NCBI GenBank assembly: GCA_964017195.1
Contig: OZ024897.1
Location: forward strand, 7,887,951 to 7,951,950
Reading direction: 5' to 3'
Origin: Siderastrea radians
Taxonomy: Eukaryota; Cnidaria; Anthozoa; Scleractinia; Rhizangiidae
DNA: 64,000 nucleotides
How positions within the stretch are numbered: position 1 is the first letter of the stretch; every line of letters begins with the position of its first letter. Below the pieces are notes generated by a model that searched no databases, was not told where the DNA came from, and saw nothing but the letters and a program-made list of their open reading frames with translations. Both the position numbers and the translations under genes were made by a program. Of the stretch, positions 10,487 to 18,843 are shown one piece after another.

Positions 10487-12440
10487 TATTGCCATAGGAC
10501 CAAACGAAATTGTTCTAAAAACATTCCTTTTTGTTCTCCAATGTTGTTTAGAACATTAAGCGCCTAATGGGCATTTCAACCGGCCGCGATGCCCCACCAG
10601 ACACCGCAGCTAAGCAAATGTTAGCGCCGTTTAAGAACCTGCGTGACGTGATATTTTAAAGTTAGTGACTCTGGTCATGTCATTTCTGCCGTAAAATGCC
10701 AATGAGGGGTGCCGAGAATTTTAAAAGTGTCTCGCTAAAATTGTTAGTTCCAGAGAAGAGTGGTTGGTTTTTGCTGCCTAGGTCACGCTAATAGGTCACG
10801 CTAATCGTGCACCTTGCTAAAATCTCAGATATCATTCTATGTCCTACCTACCATACGACCTGACTGTTTTATGAAACGTGATCAATACAATACACACTAA
10901 ATAAGCTTAAAGACATCTATTTATAAAACAAAAATGTCTTGATAATGCTAATTATACTTGTAATATTATATCTTTTTAATCTTTTCTAACCAAGCGTAAA
11001 TTGTGTTTCTGTTTGAGGAAATTAAGATATAGCACTGAAATGCTCGAAAACCTCACGCCATTACAGATGACCAGAAAAGGACACAAGTGGTTTTCTCAAA
11101 GGCGTTATAGTAAATTACATTGTAAGCTTAGCTGTTCATTCCCCTTTTCAATGTTGTTGCTGCCACCATTTTGCACTGAAAAGAAAATGAGGGGTGTTTC
11201 AAAGTATGCGTTTTAGATTGTAGGTCACGATCATGTATCAAGATAAGATCAGACACAACAATTTGTGATCTAATCTTTCACTTGAACCAGCCGTCGCCAC
11301 TATGGCGAAGACCAGGTCAAGTTAGATTTTGACCACTCGCCCATCTCTCTACAGTACAAAGCTCTTTGGCAGTGTTAAACCTCATCATTTCTCATAGCAA
11401 TTGACACCCTTTAACCATTGCCCGGGAACCGAGTCACGACTCTTGTCTACGTGAGCTCCAAGATAAGATTGGACAAAATATTGCCTGTCTTAATCTTGTT
11501 AGATATTGACCATGCTCCCAACTGTCTACTGTAAACAGCTTTTTAGCAGTTCTTTTCAACTAGCATTTGAAACCATCTATTAACGCTTTAAGCCCCATAG
11601 TGACAAGCACCTAATTTCTCCTTACAGAATTACTACTTGATCAAACATACAGATCATGAGAACAAAGGAAATGATCACCAAAGATAAAATGTCTTGATTT
11701 TAAATCAAATTCTCTTAACTAACAACATAAGAATTATATGGAGAATAGTGAGGAGAATATGGATGTTCATATTGGGGCTTAAAGGGTTAAACCTCCTCCA
11801 GGCTAACAGGAGGCAAGCGTGGCTTAGTGGTTAGGGTTCTCAACCTCTAATACGGAGGTGCCGAGTACCCGTCTTGTTGCAAACAAGAGACCACCGTAGG
11901 AGATTGGGAACAAAAGGTTATTTTCCCGCCCTTGTTTTCTTGCGTGATTGCGTGCTCAAGTCGCCCATAAAAAAGATTTTCATTCTTCACTTGGATCTCG
12001 CATAGGACGCACGGCTTGGTGAGTACTGGTGGCTTGCCTTTGTTGTATCTCTCATATAGGAAAAAACGTCCATTTAAGCTACATGTATTATAAGACAACA
12101 CCATTTTATTTTGCTTGATTTTCCCAGTTTTAACATTCCACAGCTTTGGCAATTAACTTTCGGCATCGAGGTAATTATTTTTGCAATCGAACGTACATAA
12201 CGATCCCTTTGTCGTGGCGTAAAATGTATTAGATATTGCCATAGGACCAAACGAAGTTTGCTCGAAAAACATTCCTTTCTGTGCTCCAATGTTATTTAGA
12301 ATAAAGCCGCCTAATGGGCATTTCGACCGGCCGCGGTGCCCCACCAGACATCACAGCTAAACAAATGTTAGCGCGACTGTACTTTTGAACAGGCTGCGTG
12401 ACGTGACTTATAAAGTTAGTGACTCATCACATCTTATCAC
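10487..12440. repeat. Duplicated host repeat, copy 2, with flanking subunit present twice
   Basis: 10727-12220 repeats the unit at 7417-8580. It is bracketed by two copies of another subunit (10487-10700 and 12231-12440) that share GATATTGCCATAGGACCAAA, CCTAATGGGCATTTC and GCCCCACCAGACA. Inside, at about 11819-11900, is a tRNA-like head (GCGTGGCTTAGTGGTTAGGG), probably a SINE fragment. Confidence 0.7.
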
Positions 12441-13234
12441 TCCTCCCTACACTTCTGCCTGTGATATTATGATCACGTTGGCACTTCTCACGCCCGTCCA
12501 GTATTTCGAAGATTTGAATGTAACATGTGGAGTCACCAAATGAACGCCCAAAGTTTGGATGATTTGAATTAATAGAGAGATTAAACATCACGCTCACGGC
12601 AAACAGATCACGGGAAGATTTTTTTTGTCTTTGGTGCCCGTTAGAAAAAATTCCGTGAATCTACGTAGGTGGCTACAAATGAATAACTCCAGCTTGTAAG
12701 GGCCTGTAAGTTGTAAGGGCCTTGTAAATTTTGTTTAAAGTAGTTGCGACCAATAGAAAATATCAATTGAATAAACGGATCTTAACCATGGGCTACAGAA
12801 GAACAGTAGTCATGCTAAAGGACCATTACAAAATACTCATTAATTAAATAAACGCATTTTTAACCTTGCATATGCAAATTTTACAGCACTCGCTCTTGTT
12901 AAATCAGCCAAAATAAAAGAAAGTTCTACGTTAAAATAAACGAGATGTGCCCTCGGGTGGCAAATTTAAATTCAGTTTAATTTTATTTTAAATTAGGTCA
13001 TCTTTTCTAACCTGGTTTATAATCCCGACACGTCCGAACTATCAGAACAACACATGCATTCCATAAAGGGAGATAATACATTTTCTCTTCAATTCTTTCC
13101 CTTATAGTTCATATAACTTAAATTCATTGTCGCATATAATAATAAAAATGACAATAATAATTTATGCAACACCCTTTCCTGAAAGTTCGTAGCGCTTTAC
13201 AAAGGGTCTCGATGGGGTTAACCGTTAGCCGTAA
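12441..13234. other. Host non-coding DNA left of the complete Polinton
   Basis: No credible coding frame or RNA. The last 20 bases (AACCGTTAGCCGTAAAA) match a short motif that recurs several times on the other side of the Polinton (35594-35800), which marks the original target. Confidence 0.6.
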
Positions 13235-13240
13235 AACTAC
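13235..13240. repeat. Target site duplication, left (AACTAC)
   Basis: AACTAC directly precedes the first base of the element; the same six bases follow its last base (35574-35579). Six-base duplications are characteristic of Polinton integrases. Confidence 0.93.
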
Positions 13241-13570
13241 AGTAGTAATGTCGGATCACTAGGCAAGATGAGCCTCGTTTTGATGTAAGGATGACGTCAT
13301 AACCGGAACCGGAAGTCACGTGTTTTTAAGAGGGAGAAACCGCTGACCAGTGGGAAAAAAAGGGATCGCAGGCTCATGCAACCGGAAGTGACGTGATTTG
13401 AAAAGGGAAACCGCTGACGAGTAGGAAAAATGGATTGTGGGCTCAAGGGGAAGGAAAAGTCCAAAGTCCAATTGGGGGAACGGGGGTGACCTGGCCCAGA
13501 TATGGATTTGATATGGCACATCAAGCAAAAGGCATGGTTGGAAAGAAAATATTTTAATGTAAATCATATA
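13241..13570. repeat. Left terminal inverted repeat
   Basis: Starts AGTAGTAATGTCGG and is the reverse complement of 35244-35573 except for one transition (TGGATTGTGG against TGGATCGTGG). Holds a perfect TGACGTCA (13292-13299), CACGTG, and two tandem ~75-bp subrepeats each with GAAACCGCTGACNAGT and an ACCGGAAGT-type site. Confidence 0.97.
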
Positions 13571-13580
13571 TGCAACATCT

Positions 13581-13586
13581 TTTATT
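13581..13586 (-). terminator. Poly(A) signal for the left leftward block
   Basis: AATAAA on the minus strand, 48 bp beyond the stop of the RING gene and just inside the terminal repeat. Confidence 0.6.
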
Positions 13587-13633
13587 TGACAACAAGTAGA
13601 AAAAAAAATCCAAACATGGGGGTGTCCTTTTTT

Positions 13634-14029
13634 TTACGCGAAGCTGATACAGGTTTTCATCCGTCCAATGGCTAGGCTTTTGGTGTGACCCAGAAAGTAG
13701 AGGGTTTTGCGGTGGGGCTCATAGGGATCTCGCAGTTCTCCCCAGAATCCTTCCAGGGCGTTGCCGTGTTCATAACAAATGCCATACCAGATAGGATTGT
13801 TTTTCCAATCGTCCACGACATGCTGAACAAACTCCGGGTCTTCTTTCCATTCTTCATGGAGGACTTCAAGGACGACAAGAGGAACCTGGCAGGTAGGGCA
13901 TTGGGGGGGCTGACCATTCTGTTGCCATTTGTTGGCACAGGCGACATGACAAGGAAGACCACAGCACCTCAGCGTGGTATAATTGGCGAGAGGTGTCGAA
14001 CAGATCACACATGGTGAGGGTTGAGCCAT
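13634..14029 (-). CDS. RING-type zinc-finger protein
   Basis: 131 residues from an ATG at 14029. The N-terminal 50 residues show a RING-like ligand order: CVIC at 7-10, a CC pair near 22-23, CHVAC about 27-31, and CPTC about 45-48. RING domains usually act as E3 ubiquitin ligases that recruit an E2 enzyme, and animal DNA viruses use them to redirect host proteins; that role here is inferred. The rest (EEWKEDPEFVQHVVDDWKNN, then a WYGICYEHGNALEGFW segment) is unrecognised. It is the last gene of a three-gene leftward block, 12 bp after the 79-residue protein, and probably shares its promoter near 14511. The final Cys-rich pattern is compact, so a variant RING or other zinc ribbon cannot be excluded. 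Confidence 0.8.
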   Translation of the reverse strand: MAQPSPCVICSTPLANYTTLRCCGLPCHVACANKWQQNGQPPQCPTCQVPLVVLEVLHEEWKEDPEFVQHVVDDWKNNPIWYGICYEHGNALEGFWGELRDPYEPHRKTLYFLGHTKSLAIGRMKTCISFA

Positions 14030-14041
14030 CAGGCGAAAGGA

Positions 14042-14281
14042 TCAAAGAGTGGATTGGGTGAAAGGATCGGCCAAAGGATCAAACAGTGGATTGATCAAAA
14101 GTTGAAACTCGACGGTGGTGATGATCCCTTCTTTTCGGAGTCGACACAGTTCTTGAAAAGTGAGCTTGTAACGTAAAGGTTGAACCAGGTGATTGATTTG
14201 TTTTCGGATCTCTCCCAAACGTTCAATGATTTGCACGGCTTGAGGGCTGACCTTGCCAGGAGTGTCGGCTTTATCGCCCAT
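14042..14281 (-). CDS. Small helical protein, paralogue of the next gene (79 aa)
   Basis: Not recognised as a known family. The 79 residues are mostly predicted helix, with the core SPQAVQIIERLGEIRKQI then LTFQELCRLRKEGIITTVEF. The same skeleton appears in the adjacent 65-residue protein (SPEAQQVIDRLRALLTQL, YFELLRLHSTKHLSRHEL), so the two arose by tandem duplication. Its ATG follows the stop of that gene with no spacer (TGAATG on the minus strand), suggesting reinitiation or joint translation. It lies between the 65-residue protein and the RING gene. Function unknown. Confidence 0.7.
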   Translation of the reverse strand: MGDKADTPGKVSPQAVQIIERLGEIRKQINHLVQPLRYKLTFQELCRLRKEGIITTVEFQLLINPLFDPLADPFTQSTL

Positions 14282-14479
14282 TCACCACCGGTAGTAGTTT
14301 TTCAAAGTTAATAAACACAATTCGTGACGACTGAGATGTTTGGTGCTATGAAGTCGGAGCAGTTCAAAATAAGAAGCTTTGAAGCGGATCTCCTCCAAAT
14401 CTTTTTCCAGTTGAGTCAACAAGGCTCGTAGACGATCAATTACTTGTTGGGCTTCTGGACTAATCTCTGGATCATCCAT
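14282..14479 (-). CDS. Small helical protein, paralogue of the previous gene (65 aa)
   Basis: First gene of the left leftward block, 65 residues from an ATG at 14479. A TATA-like CTATAAAAAA lies about 32-41 bp upstream. The sequence is a helical, amphipathic protein with residues 7-45 alignable to the 79-residue neighbour. It starts MDDPEISPEAQQV and ends KNYYRW. No metal-binding or membrane motif. Position next to a strong promoter suggests early or abundant expression, but this is inference. Confidence 0.7.
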   Translation of the reverse strand: MDDPEISPEAQQVIDRLRALLTQLEKDLEEIRFKASYFELLRLHSTKHLSRHELCLLTLKNYYRW

Positions 14480-14737
14480 TTGAGTGTGAAAGATGGAAGG
14501 GACCGGTGGGTTTTTTATAGAGAACCAAAAGGGTCACGTGGGAGGGAATAGACCAATGAGAGAAAGACCCATCATGCTTTGAGAGGGGAAGAGGTGGGGG
14601 GACCCCCCTCCCCCCTCCTTAGATAGACCATGGTGCATTGCGCGGATCGGGGTATATAAGTCAAGGGAGGCCACAGGACGTGACTCTTAGCTTTGAGCCG
14701 GTCCTAAGTGACTTATGTTTGTGGTGGGAGCGGAAAA
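14480..14737. promoter_or_regulatory. Bidirectional promoter, left copy of a duplicated module
   Basis: Leftward elements: CTATAAAAAA (14511-14520), then GGTCACGTGGGAGGG (E-box CACGTG), ACCAATGAG (CCAAT box) and a G-rich/C-rich palindrome around 14606-14620. Rightward: TATATAAG (14653-14660). Read on the minus strand, the block closely matches 30100-30240 in front of the polymerase gene. A short upstream frame starts at an ATG at 14715 before the next gene. Confidence 0.75.
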
Positions 14738-15280
14738 ATGTCAGAAACAAGAAATCCTTTGGGCTGTCTAGCCAGTACTGTGAATGTGGGTGGGCCAGAG
14801 TACTTGAGGAGGAGAGCGGGGCCAGAGTTAACCTCAGTGGATCGGCAGACAAGGCGTATGCGGGAGAGACGACAGGAAACCTGGCGCCCCTTGACCCGAC
14901 AGCGCGTGGTTGCTTTTTTTCAATTATTTTTAAACTGTGTGGTCTGGACAGAGAATGGCGATCGGGAGGGGCGGCCACATCCCGAGATCACCGAAGCGTT
15001 GCTGGGAGCCCTGGTCAACAAAATCATACCATGGGTGGACCAGCATCGCATCCGCTCCCGATTTGAATGTCGCTGGCCGATGACATTGGAACAGTTCCAT
15101 GAAGTGGATAATGAACTGGAACTTTATTTGCCTAGGATACCTAGGGGACACGCATGGCAACGAATTCGCGTTTATTTCGGGGACATGGAGCGGGAGCGGG
15201 CGGAGCGGCGGCGGGAGGAGTGGGAGAGGAGGCAGATGGAAGTAAGACTCAACCAAGTGAGGAGAGTGCTGCTACTGTAA
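14738..15280 (+). CDS. Unknown Arg-rich protein (180 aa)
   Basis: The first in-frame ATG is 14738 (AAAATGT context), about 80 bp after a TATATAAG box; the frame is open further upstream but without ATG. Not recognised. Residues about 45-130 form a compact Trp-containing region (WRPLTRQRVVAFFQLF, then IIPWVDQHRIRSRFECRWP). The C-terminus (about 145-175) is a charged Glu/Arg helix, DMERERAERRREEWERRQME, probably a coiled coil. Divergent from the small helical pair and convergent with the SLOG-like gene. An 18-codon upstream frame at 14715 could reduce its translation. No enzyme motif seen. Confidence 0.65.
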   Translation: MSETRNPLGCLASTVNVGGPEYLRRRAGPELTSVDRQTRRMRERRQETWRPLTRQRVVAFFQLFLNCVVWTENGDREGRPHPEITEALLGALVNKIIPWVDQHRIRSRFECRWPMTLEQFHEVDNELELYLPRIPRGHAWQRIRVYFGDMERERAERRREEWERRQMEVRLNQVRRVLLL

Positions 15281-15550
15281 ATAGACTTGAACATTCCTGT
15301 TGAGATTATTGTGAGTCAAGGCTACTGTGAGTCAAGAGACATTTATTTATGATCAACGTGCAAAACCAGTGATGTCATTTTTTAAAATTTTTTAATTAAA
15401 AAGAAGAGTTGATGTTACAATGGGTGGTCTGTATTCTTTGCCACGCGGGGTGGGGTGTTCCTATGTACAATTGGAAAAGCTATCTACAATTTTGAAAAAA
15501 TAAAAAGTAAAAAATGGCTATGTACAATTCCAAAAGTAAAAACTAAGAAA
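15281..15550. terminator. Convergent 3' ends with overlapping poly(A) signals
   Basis: AATAAA on the plus strand at 15499-15504 would serve the 180-residue gene; AATAAA on the minus strand at 15342-15347 would serve the SLOG-like gene. The two transcripts would therefore overlap by about 150 bp. No other feature seen. Confidence 0.5.
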
Positions 15551-16243
15551 TTACAAATGAAAGTCTTCCAGTTCCATACGTAATTGATCAATGTTCTCGG
15601 GTAGACAGAAGGTGCGGTTGAACAAGGCTTGAATTTCGGCTCGGGTTTTTTCGTCCACATCCCGGGATCCCACAATAGCACTGCTTTGATGAAGGGTGGG
15701 CTTTTTGGGTCCCCAAGGAACAAATTGACTGCCAGTGACCAGGGTGGCGGCATTCTCGTTGACTTGGTAGTAATGGTCCGAGCGGTACCATGATTGACTG
15801 GGGATGTCAAAGAGGTAGACGGGTTTGCCTAAATCCATAGCCAATTGCACAGTCCAACCGGTCCCTCCTTTCACGCGTTTATGATCCGGTTCCAAAATGC
15901 CAAAGGCATAGATGGTATGGGCTTTCTTGGCAATTTGATAATTGCGTTGTAGCAATTGCAGGGTGTAAAAATGACTGGGCATGCGTTTGCCTAGTTTCTC
16001 TGCCGCCTGGTGAAGATGAGGGTTGGCCAACATCAGGACTTCCACCGTAGAAGGGGTGATGAAAGTGGCTCGAGGATGGTTCGGGGGGACCAGGACTTCG
16101 AGTTGCATCCCAAAGTGTTTGGCCTGTTCTTCGACGAGGGCATCGGTACCTTTGGCTCCCCCGGTGTAGACCACATGGCCATGACCCACTTGCAGTTCCA
16201 AGGCACCGAGATCTTGTTCTCCGATCATCATGTCTGGGGGCAT
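15551..16243 (-). CDS. SLOG/DprA-like nucleotide-binding Rossmann protein
   Basis: 230 residues from the first ATG at 16243 (a TTG further up is not a credible start). A glycine loop VVYTGGAKGTDALVEE near residues 24-39 matches the GGAxGxD signature of the SLOG superfamily (LOG, DprA/Smf and related). Next come a LVPPNHP strand-loop, an RNYQIAKKAHTIYAFG segment, and a GGTGWTVQLAMDLGKPVYLF segment, all typical of DprA-like proteins in phages and large viruses. The AIVGSRD strand that normally opens the domain sits near the C-terminus (about 187-193), so the domain looks circularly permuted. SLOG proteins bind or process nucleotide-derived ligands, so a role in signalling or nucleotide metabolism is plausible but unproven. 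It is transcribed from TATTTAA near 16284, divergent from the zinc-finger gene. Confidence 0.75.
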   Translation of the reverse strand: MPPDMMIGEQDLGALELQVGHGHVVYTGGAKGTDALVEEQAKHFGMQLEVLVPPNHPRATFITPSTVEVLMLANPHLHQAAEKLGKRMPSHFYTLQLLQRNYQIAKKAHTIYAFGILEPDHKRVKGGTGWTVQLAMDLGKPVYLFDIPSQSWYRSDHYYQVNENAATLVTGSQFVPWGPKKPTLHQSSAIVGSRDVDEKTRAEIQALFNRTFCLPENIDQLRMELEDFHL

Positions 16244-16456
16244 GGCTTTGGAGAATGACGATCGAGAGACCAAGGGACCCTCTTAAATAGGAACACCTGA
16301 CCAATGGGAAGACAAGAGGTCCTTATAAGGTCATAACAAGCTGACCAATGGGAAGAGGAGACGTCCTTATAGGGTCATGAAAAGCTGACCAATGAGAGCC
16401 AAGGGTCCTGGGTATAAAAAGGCCTCGGTGGTAGGGGATGAAAACCTTTGAGTACG
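16244..16456. promoter_or_regulatory. Divergent promoter with three 44-bp direct repeats
   Basis: Three copies of a 44-bp unit begin CTGACCAATG at 16297, 16341 and 16385. Each has a CCAAT box and, near its end, a TATA-related string: CCTTATAAGG, CCTTATAGGG and GGTATAAAAAGG. The third TATA box (16413-16419) is 38 bp before the ATG at 16457. A leftward TATTTAAG lies at 16283-16290 for the SLOG-like gene. Confidence 0.75.
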
Positions 16457-17353
16457 ATGTCAGCCGAACGGAAGAGAAAGACAACCCATCCCCCAGAGGG
16501 GAAGAAGAAGAAAAAGACTATTCAAACGATGACGCCCGTGGACTGTGATCCGGTGGTACGCGAGGTGGTGGAAGATACCCGAGCGGCGGTGGAAGAGATG
16601 ATGAAAGAATTGAATGACGTGGCAGAGCAATCTACACCACAATTCACTCTGACGACCGTGTATGACAATGCGGAGGACTATGCTCAAGCGAAAGCCAACA
16701 GTGAAAGAGCCCTAGCTAGTTCGGTGGACTACATGGTATGCCCTTACCATGACGTGCGTTTGGAGGCCCGAGAATCTCAAAAAGGATGGAAGTATGTGAA
16801 ATGTCCCATGCAACCGTGTTTGCTATTTTGTGGCCAAGATCAAGCCCTGGAGTATATGAAAGCCGTGTATAGTCAACCTCATGTAGAAGTGTTGGACATG
16901 TGGACTTGTTTGCAGTGTTTTTGCCGTGAACCCGCCACGCTGCAACAGAGCCATTCGACCCAGAACCCCGATCGTTTGTTTCTGAATTGTTCCAAGAAAA
17001 CGTGTGACTTCTTCCGGTGGGCCGATCAACCCATGGGCCCCAAGTACTGGAGTTGGTTTCATGACAACCCGCCCAAGAAAGCCGATCAACAAGCTGAAAT
17101 ACCTACCCGTGATGCGCAAGGGTATCCCAAGCGGGGCGTGGACATCCCAGGACCGCCTCCTCGAGCCCCCAGGAAAGAGGATCGCCCCCTGACAGACTAT
17201 GAGAAACAATTGTTACGAGAAATTCAAGAGCTCAAGAACCGTCAAGAAATGATGGTAGCCCCAGCGCCACCACCCCCCAAGTACAGTGACAGTGTGGACA
17301 ACTGGCAGAAAGATCTCGAGACCGTCGCCTATGGCCGTCTAGGTCTCTTTTAA
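16457..17353 (+). CDS. GRF-type zinc-finger protein (298 aa)
   Basis: Starts at the ATG 38 bp after the TATA box. The N-terminal 25 residues are strongly basic (RKRKTT, GKKKKKT) and look like a nuclear localisation signal. Residues about 90-125 hold a first metal-binding-like segment (CPYHDVRLEA, then WKYVKCPMQPCLLFCG). Residues about 150-190 hold a second that fits the GRF zinc finger (CLQCFC, then RLFLNCSKKTCDFFRWAD). GRF fingers bind single-stranded DNA or structured nucleic acids in topoisomerase III, APE2 and NEIL3. A Pro-rich linker leads to a C-terminal helix (YEKQLLREIQELKNRQEMM). A role in replication or transcription is inferred. First gene of the rightward cluster; AATAAA follows 21 bp after the stop. 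Confidence 0.75.
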   Translation: MSAERKRKTTHPPEGKKKKKTIQTMTPVDCDPVVREVVEDTRAAVEEMMKELNDVAEQSTPQFTLTTVYDNAEDYAQAKANSERALASSVDYMVCPYHDVRLEARESQKGWKYVKCPMQPCLLFCGQDQALEYMKAVYSQPHVEVLDMWTCLQCFCREPATLQQSHSTQNPDRLFLNCSKKTCDFFRWADQPMGPKYWSWFHDNPPKKADQQAEIPTRDAQGYPKRGVDIPGPPPRAPRKEDRPLTDYEKQLLREIQELKNRQEMMVAPAPPPPKYSDSVDNWQKDLETVAYGRLGLF

Positions 17354-17373
17354 ATGGTTTAAAAAGGAGTAGG

Positions 17374-17379
17374 AATAAA
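17374..17379 (+). terminator. Poly(A) signal
   Basis: AATAAA 21 bp after the stop of the GRF gene; it may separate that gene from the integrase unit. Confidence 0.5.
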
Positions 17380-17398
17380 TGATGTTATCAATGTGACC

Positions 17399-17752
17399 AT
17401 GGAGTCTGTTGTGTGTGATGCGTGGGAGTCTCTCTGGTCCCTGGGGCAATGGCAATGCCATCAATCCCTGTGCCAAGTGTTATATGATTTTCACCCCGGG
17501 TCCAAGATCCCTATTCCCCCATGTCCCGAGTACACGCATCCTCTCCAGATCTTTGAAGAAACCCACGTCGACCGTAACCTGTATCGATGGGTGGTGTTTG
17601 TCTTGTGGTTAAAAGCCCACCCAGAGGCGTGGCGATGGTATCGAATCATTCAAAAGGCGCATCCCCACACGGTCCCCACCATATCGACGTTATGGGATGA
17701 ATGCCAAAAAGTATGGCCCCTCGAAAGAAAAAGGTCTCCCAACCATGGTTGA
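17399..17752 (+). CDS. Unknown Trp/Cys-rich protein overlapping integrase (117 aa)
   Basis: Starts at ACCATGG (17399), an excellent initiation context. Not recognised. It is rich in Trp and aromatic residues (WESLWSLGQWQC, then RNLYRWVVFVLWLKAHPEAW) and has four Cys in the first half without a clear zinc motif. The last 52 bp overlap the integrase start in another frame. This could be a separate regulatory protein, or an upstream part joined to integrase by frameshifting or splicing; the sequence does not decide. Confidence 0.6.
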   Translation: MESVVCDAWESLWSLGQWQCHQSLCQVLYDFHPGSKIPIPPCPEYTHPLQIFEETHVDRNLYRWVVFVLWLKAHPEAWRWYRIIQKAHPHTVPTISTLWDECQKVWPLERKRSPNHG

Positions 17753-18840
17753 ATCGTTACCACGATCCGAGAGCCCCCGGCAGTTTAGGAGGCGTGCAAC
17801 GGTTTGCCAAAGCCCATCGTCTCCCTTTGAAAAAAGTCCAACGGGTGTTGGAACAGGATTTGGCCTACACGTTACATAAACCGCGACGTCGTCGTTTTCC
17901 CACCGTACCCGTGATCGTAGGAGGGTTAGATGATCAATGGGTGGCAGATTTAGTGGAAGTGCAACCGTTGGCCAAATATAATCGGGGTATACGTTACTTG
18001 TTGACCGTCGTGGATGTCTTGTCCAAGTACGCGTGGGTGCAACCGTTGAAAGACAAAACCGGGGTGGTCTTGGTCCATGCCTTTGAGAAGATTTTGAAAG
18101 GACGACGTCACCCTAATCGATTGCAAACGGATCGAGGGAAAGAATTTTATAATCGAACTTTTCAACGATGGCTCGACGAGCAAGGCATCCATCATTTTTC
18201 CACCGAAGGGGATGCGAAAGCCAGTGTGGTGGAACGATTTAATCGGACCTTGAAAGAACGGTTGTATCGTTATTTTACGGCTGCTAACACCTTACGCTTT
18301 GACGATGTCTTACCCCAGTTGGTGCAAGGGTATAATGCCACCCGTCATCGAAGTATTGGTATGGCCCCTCAAGACGTGACATGGGACAACGAAGAAGCGG
18401 TGTGGAAACGATTGTACAGCAAACGATTGAAAGGTCAGAAAAAACCCCAATTCAAAGTCGGAGATCGGGTTCGTCTCAACAAGATTCATCGTACGTTTGA
18501 AAAAGGCTATTTACCTGGTTGGACCGAAGAAGTGTTTGTCGTGCATCGTGTGATCCCGGGCCCTGTGCCCACCTATAAGATTCACGAATGGGATGATACC
18601 CCCGTCCAAGGTACGTTTTATGAAGAGGATTTACAAAAAGTCCACGTGTCCGACGTGTTTCGCATCGAAAAGGTACTTAAGCGTCAAAAAGATCGATGGT
18701 TGGTCAAGTGGAAAGGGTGGCCCGACAAGTACAATAGTTGGATTCGTAGTCAAGACGTGACGTCTCTCCAACCACCACCCAAGAGGAAAAGCCCACCCAA
18801 AGAGACAAGTCCCTCCAAAAGACGACGACGACGTGACTAA
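17701..18840 (+). CDS. Retrovirus-like DDE integrase with chromodomain
   Basis: 379 residues. The catalytic core has WVADLVEV (Asp 83), LQTDRGKEF (Asp 144) and VVERFNRTLKERL (Glu 178), the DDE triad of the retroviral integrase superfamily, followed by YNATRHRSIGMAP. An SH3-like region (KVGDRVRLNK, about 255-300) precedes a chromodomain (RIEKVLKRQKDRWLVKWKG, about 320-350). The tail is Pro/Lys/Arg rich. It inserts the element and makes the 6-bp duplication seen at the ends; the chromodomain may steer it to particular chromatin. The ATG at 17701 lies inside the previous gene; a better-context ATG is at 17713. Stop is 3 bp before the next gene. Confidence 0.96.
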   Translation: MPKSMAPRKKKVSQPWLNRYHDPRAPGSLGGVQRFAKAHRLPLKKVQRVLEQDLAYTLHKPRRRRFPTVPVIVGGLDDQWVADLVEVQPLAKYNRGIRYLLTVVDVLSKYAWVQPLKDKTGVVLVHAFEKILKGRRHPNRLQTDRGKEFYNRTFQRWLDEQGIHHFSTEGDAKASVVERFNRTLKERLYRYFTAANTLRFDDVLPQLVQGYNATRHRSIGMAPQDVTWDNEEAVWKRLYSKRLKGQKKPQFKVGDRVRLNKIHRTFEKGYLPGWTEEVFVVHRVIPGPVPTYKIHEWDDTPVQGTFYEEDLQKVHVSDVFRIEKVLKRQKDRWLVKWKGWPDKYNSWIRSQDVTSLQPPPKRKSPPKETSPSKRRRRRD

Positions 18841-18843
18841 GCA

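Noticed and set aside
13297..13567. Frames inside the terminal repeats (also 35214-35517)
   Set aside because: Present in both repeats only because they are copies; no known domain, and the region is regulatory.
14638..15066. Rightward frame starting before the TATA box
   Set aside because: Its start overlaps the TATATAAG box, so it could not be translated from that transcript; the frame from 14738 is preferred.
16448..16456. TTG start three codons before the GRF protein ATG
   Set aside because: Eukaryotic context; ATG at 16457 is the first usable start. Other GTG/TTG starts in the element were moved to ATG for the same reason.
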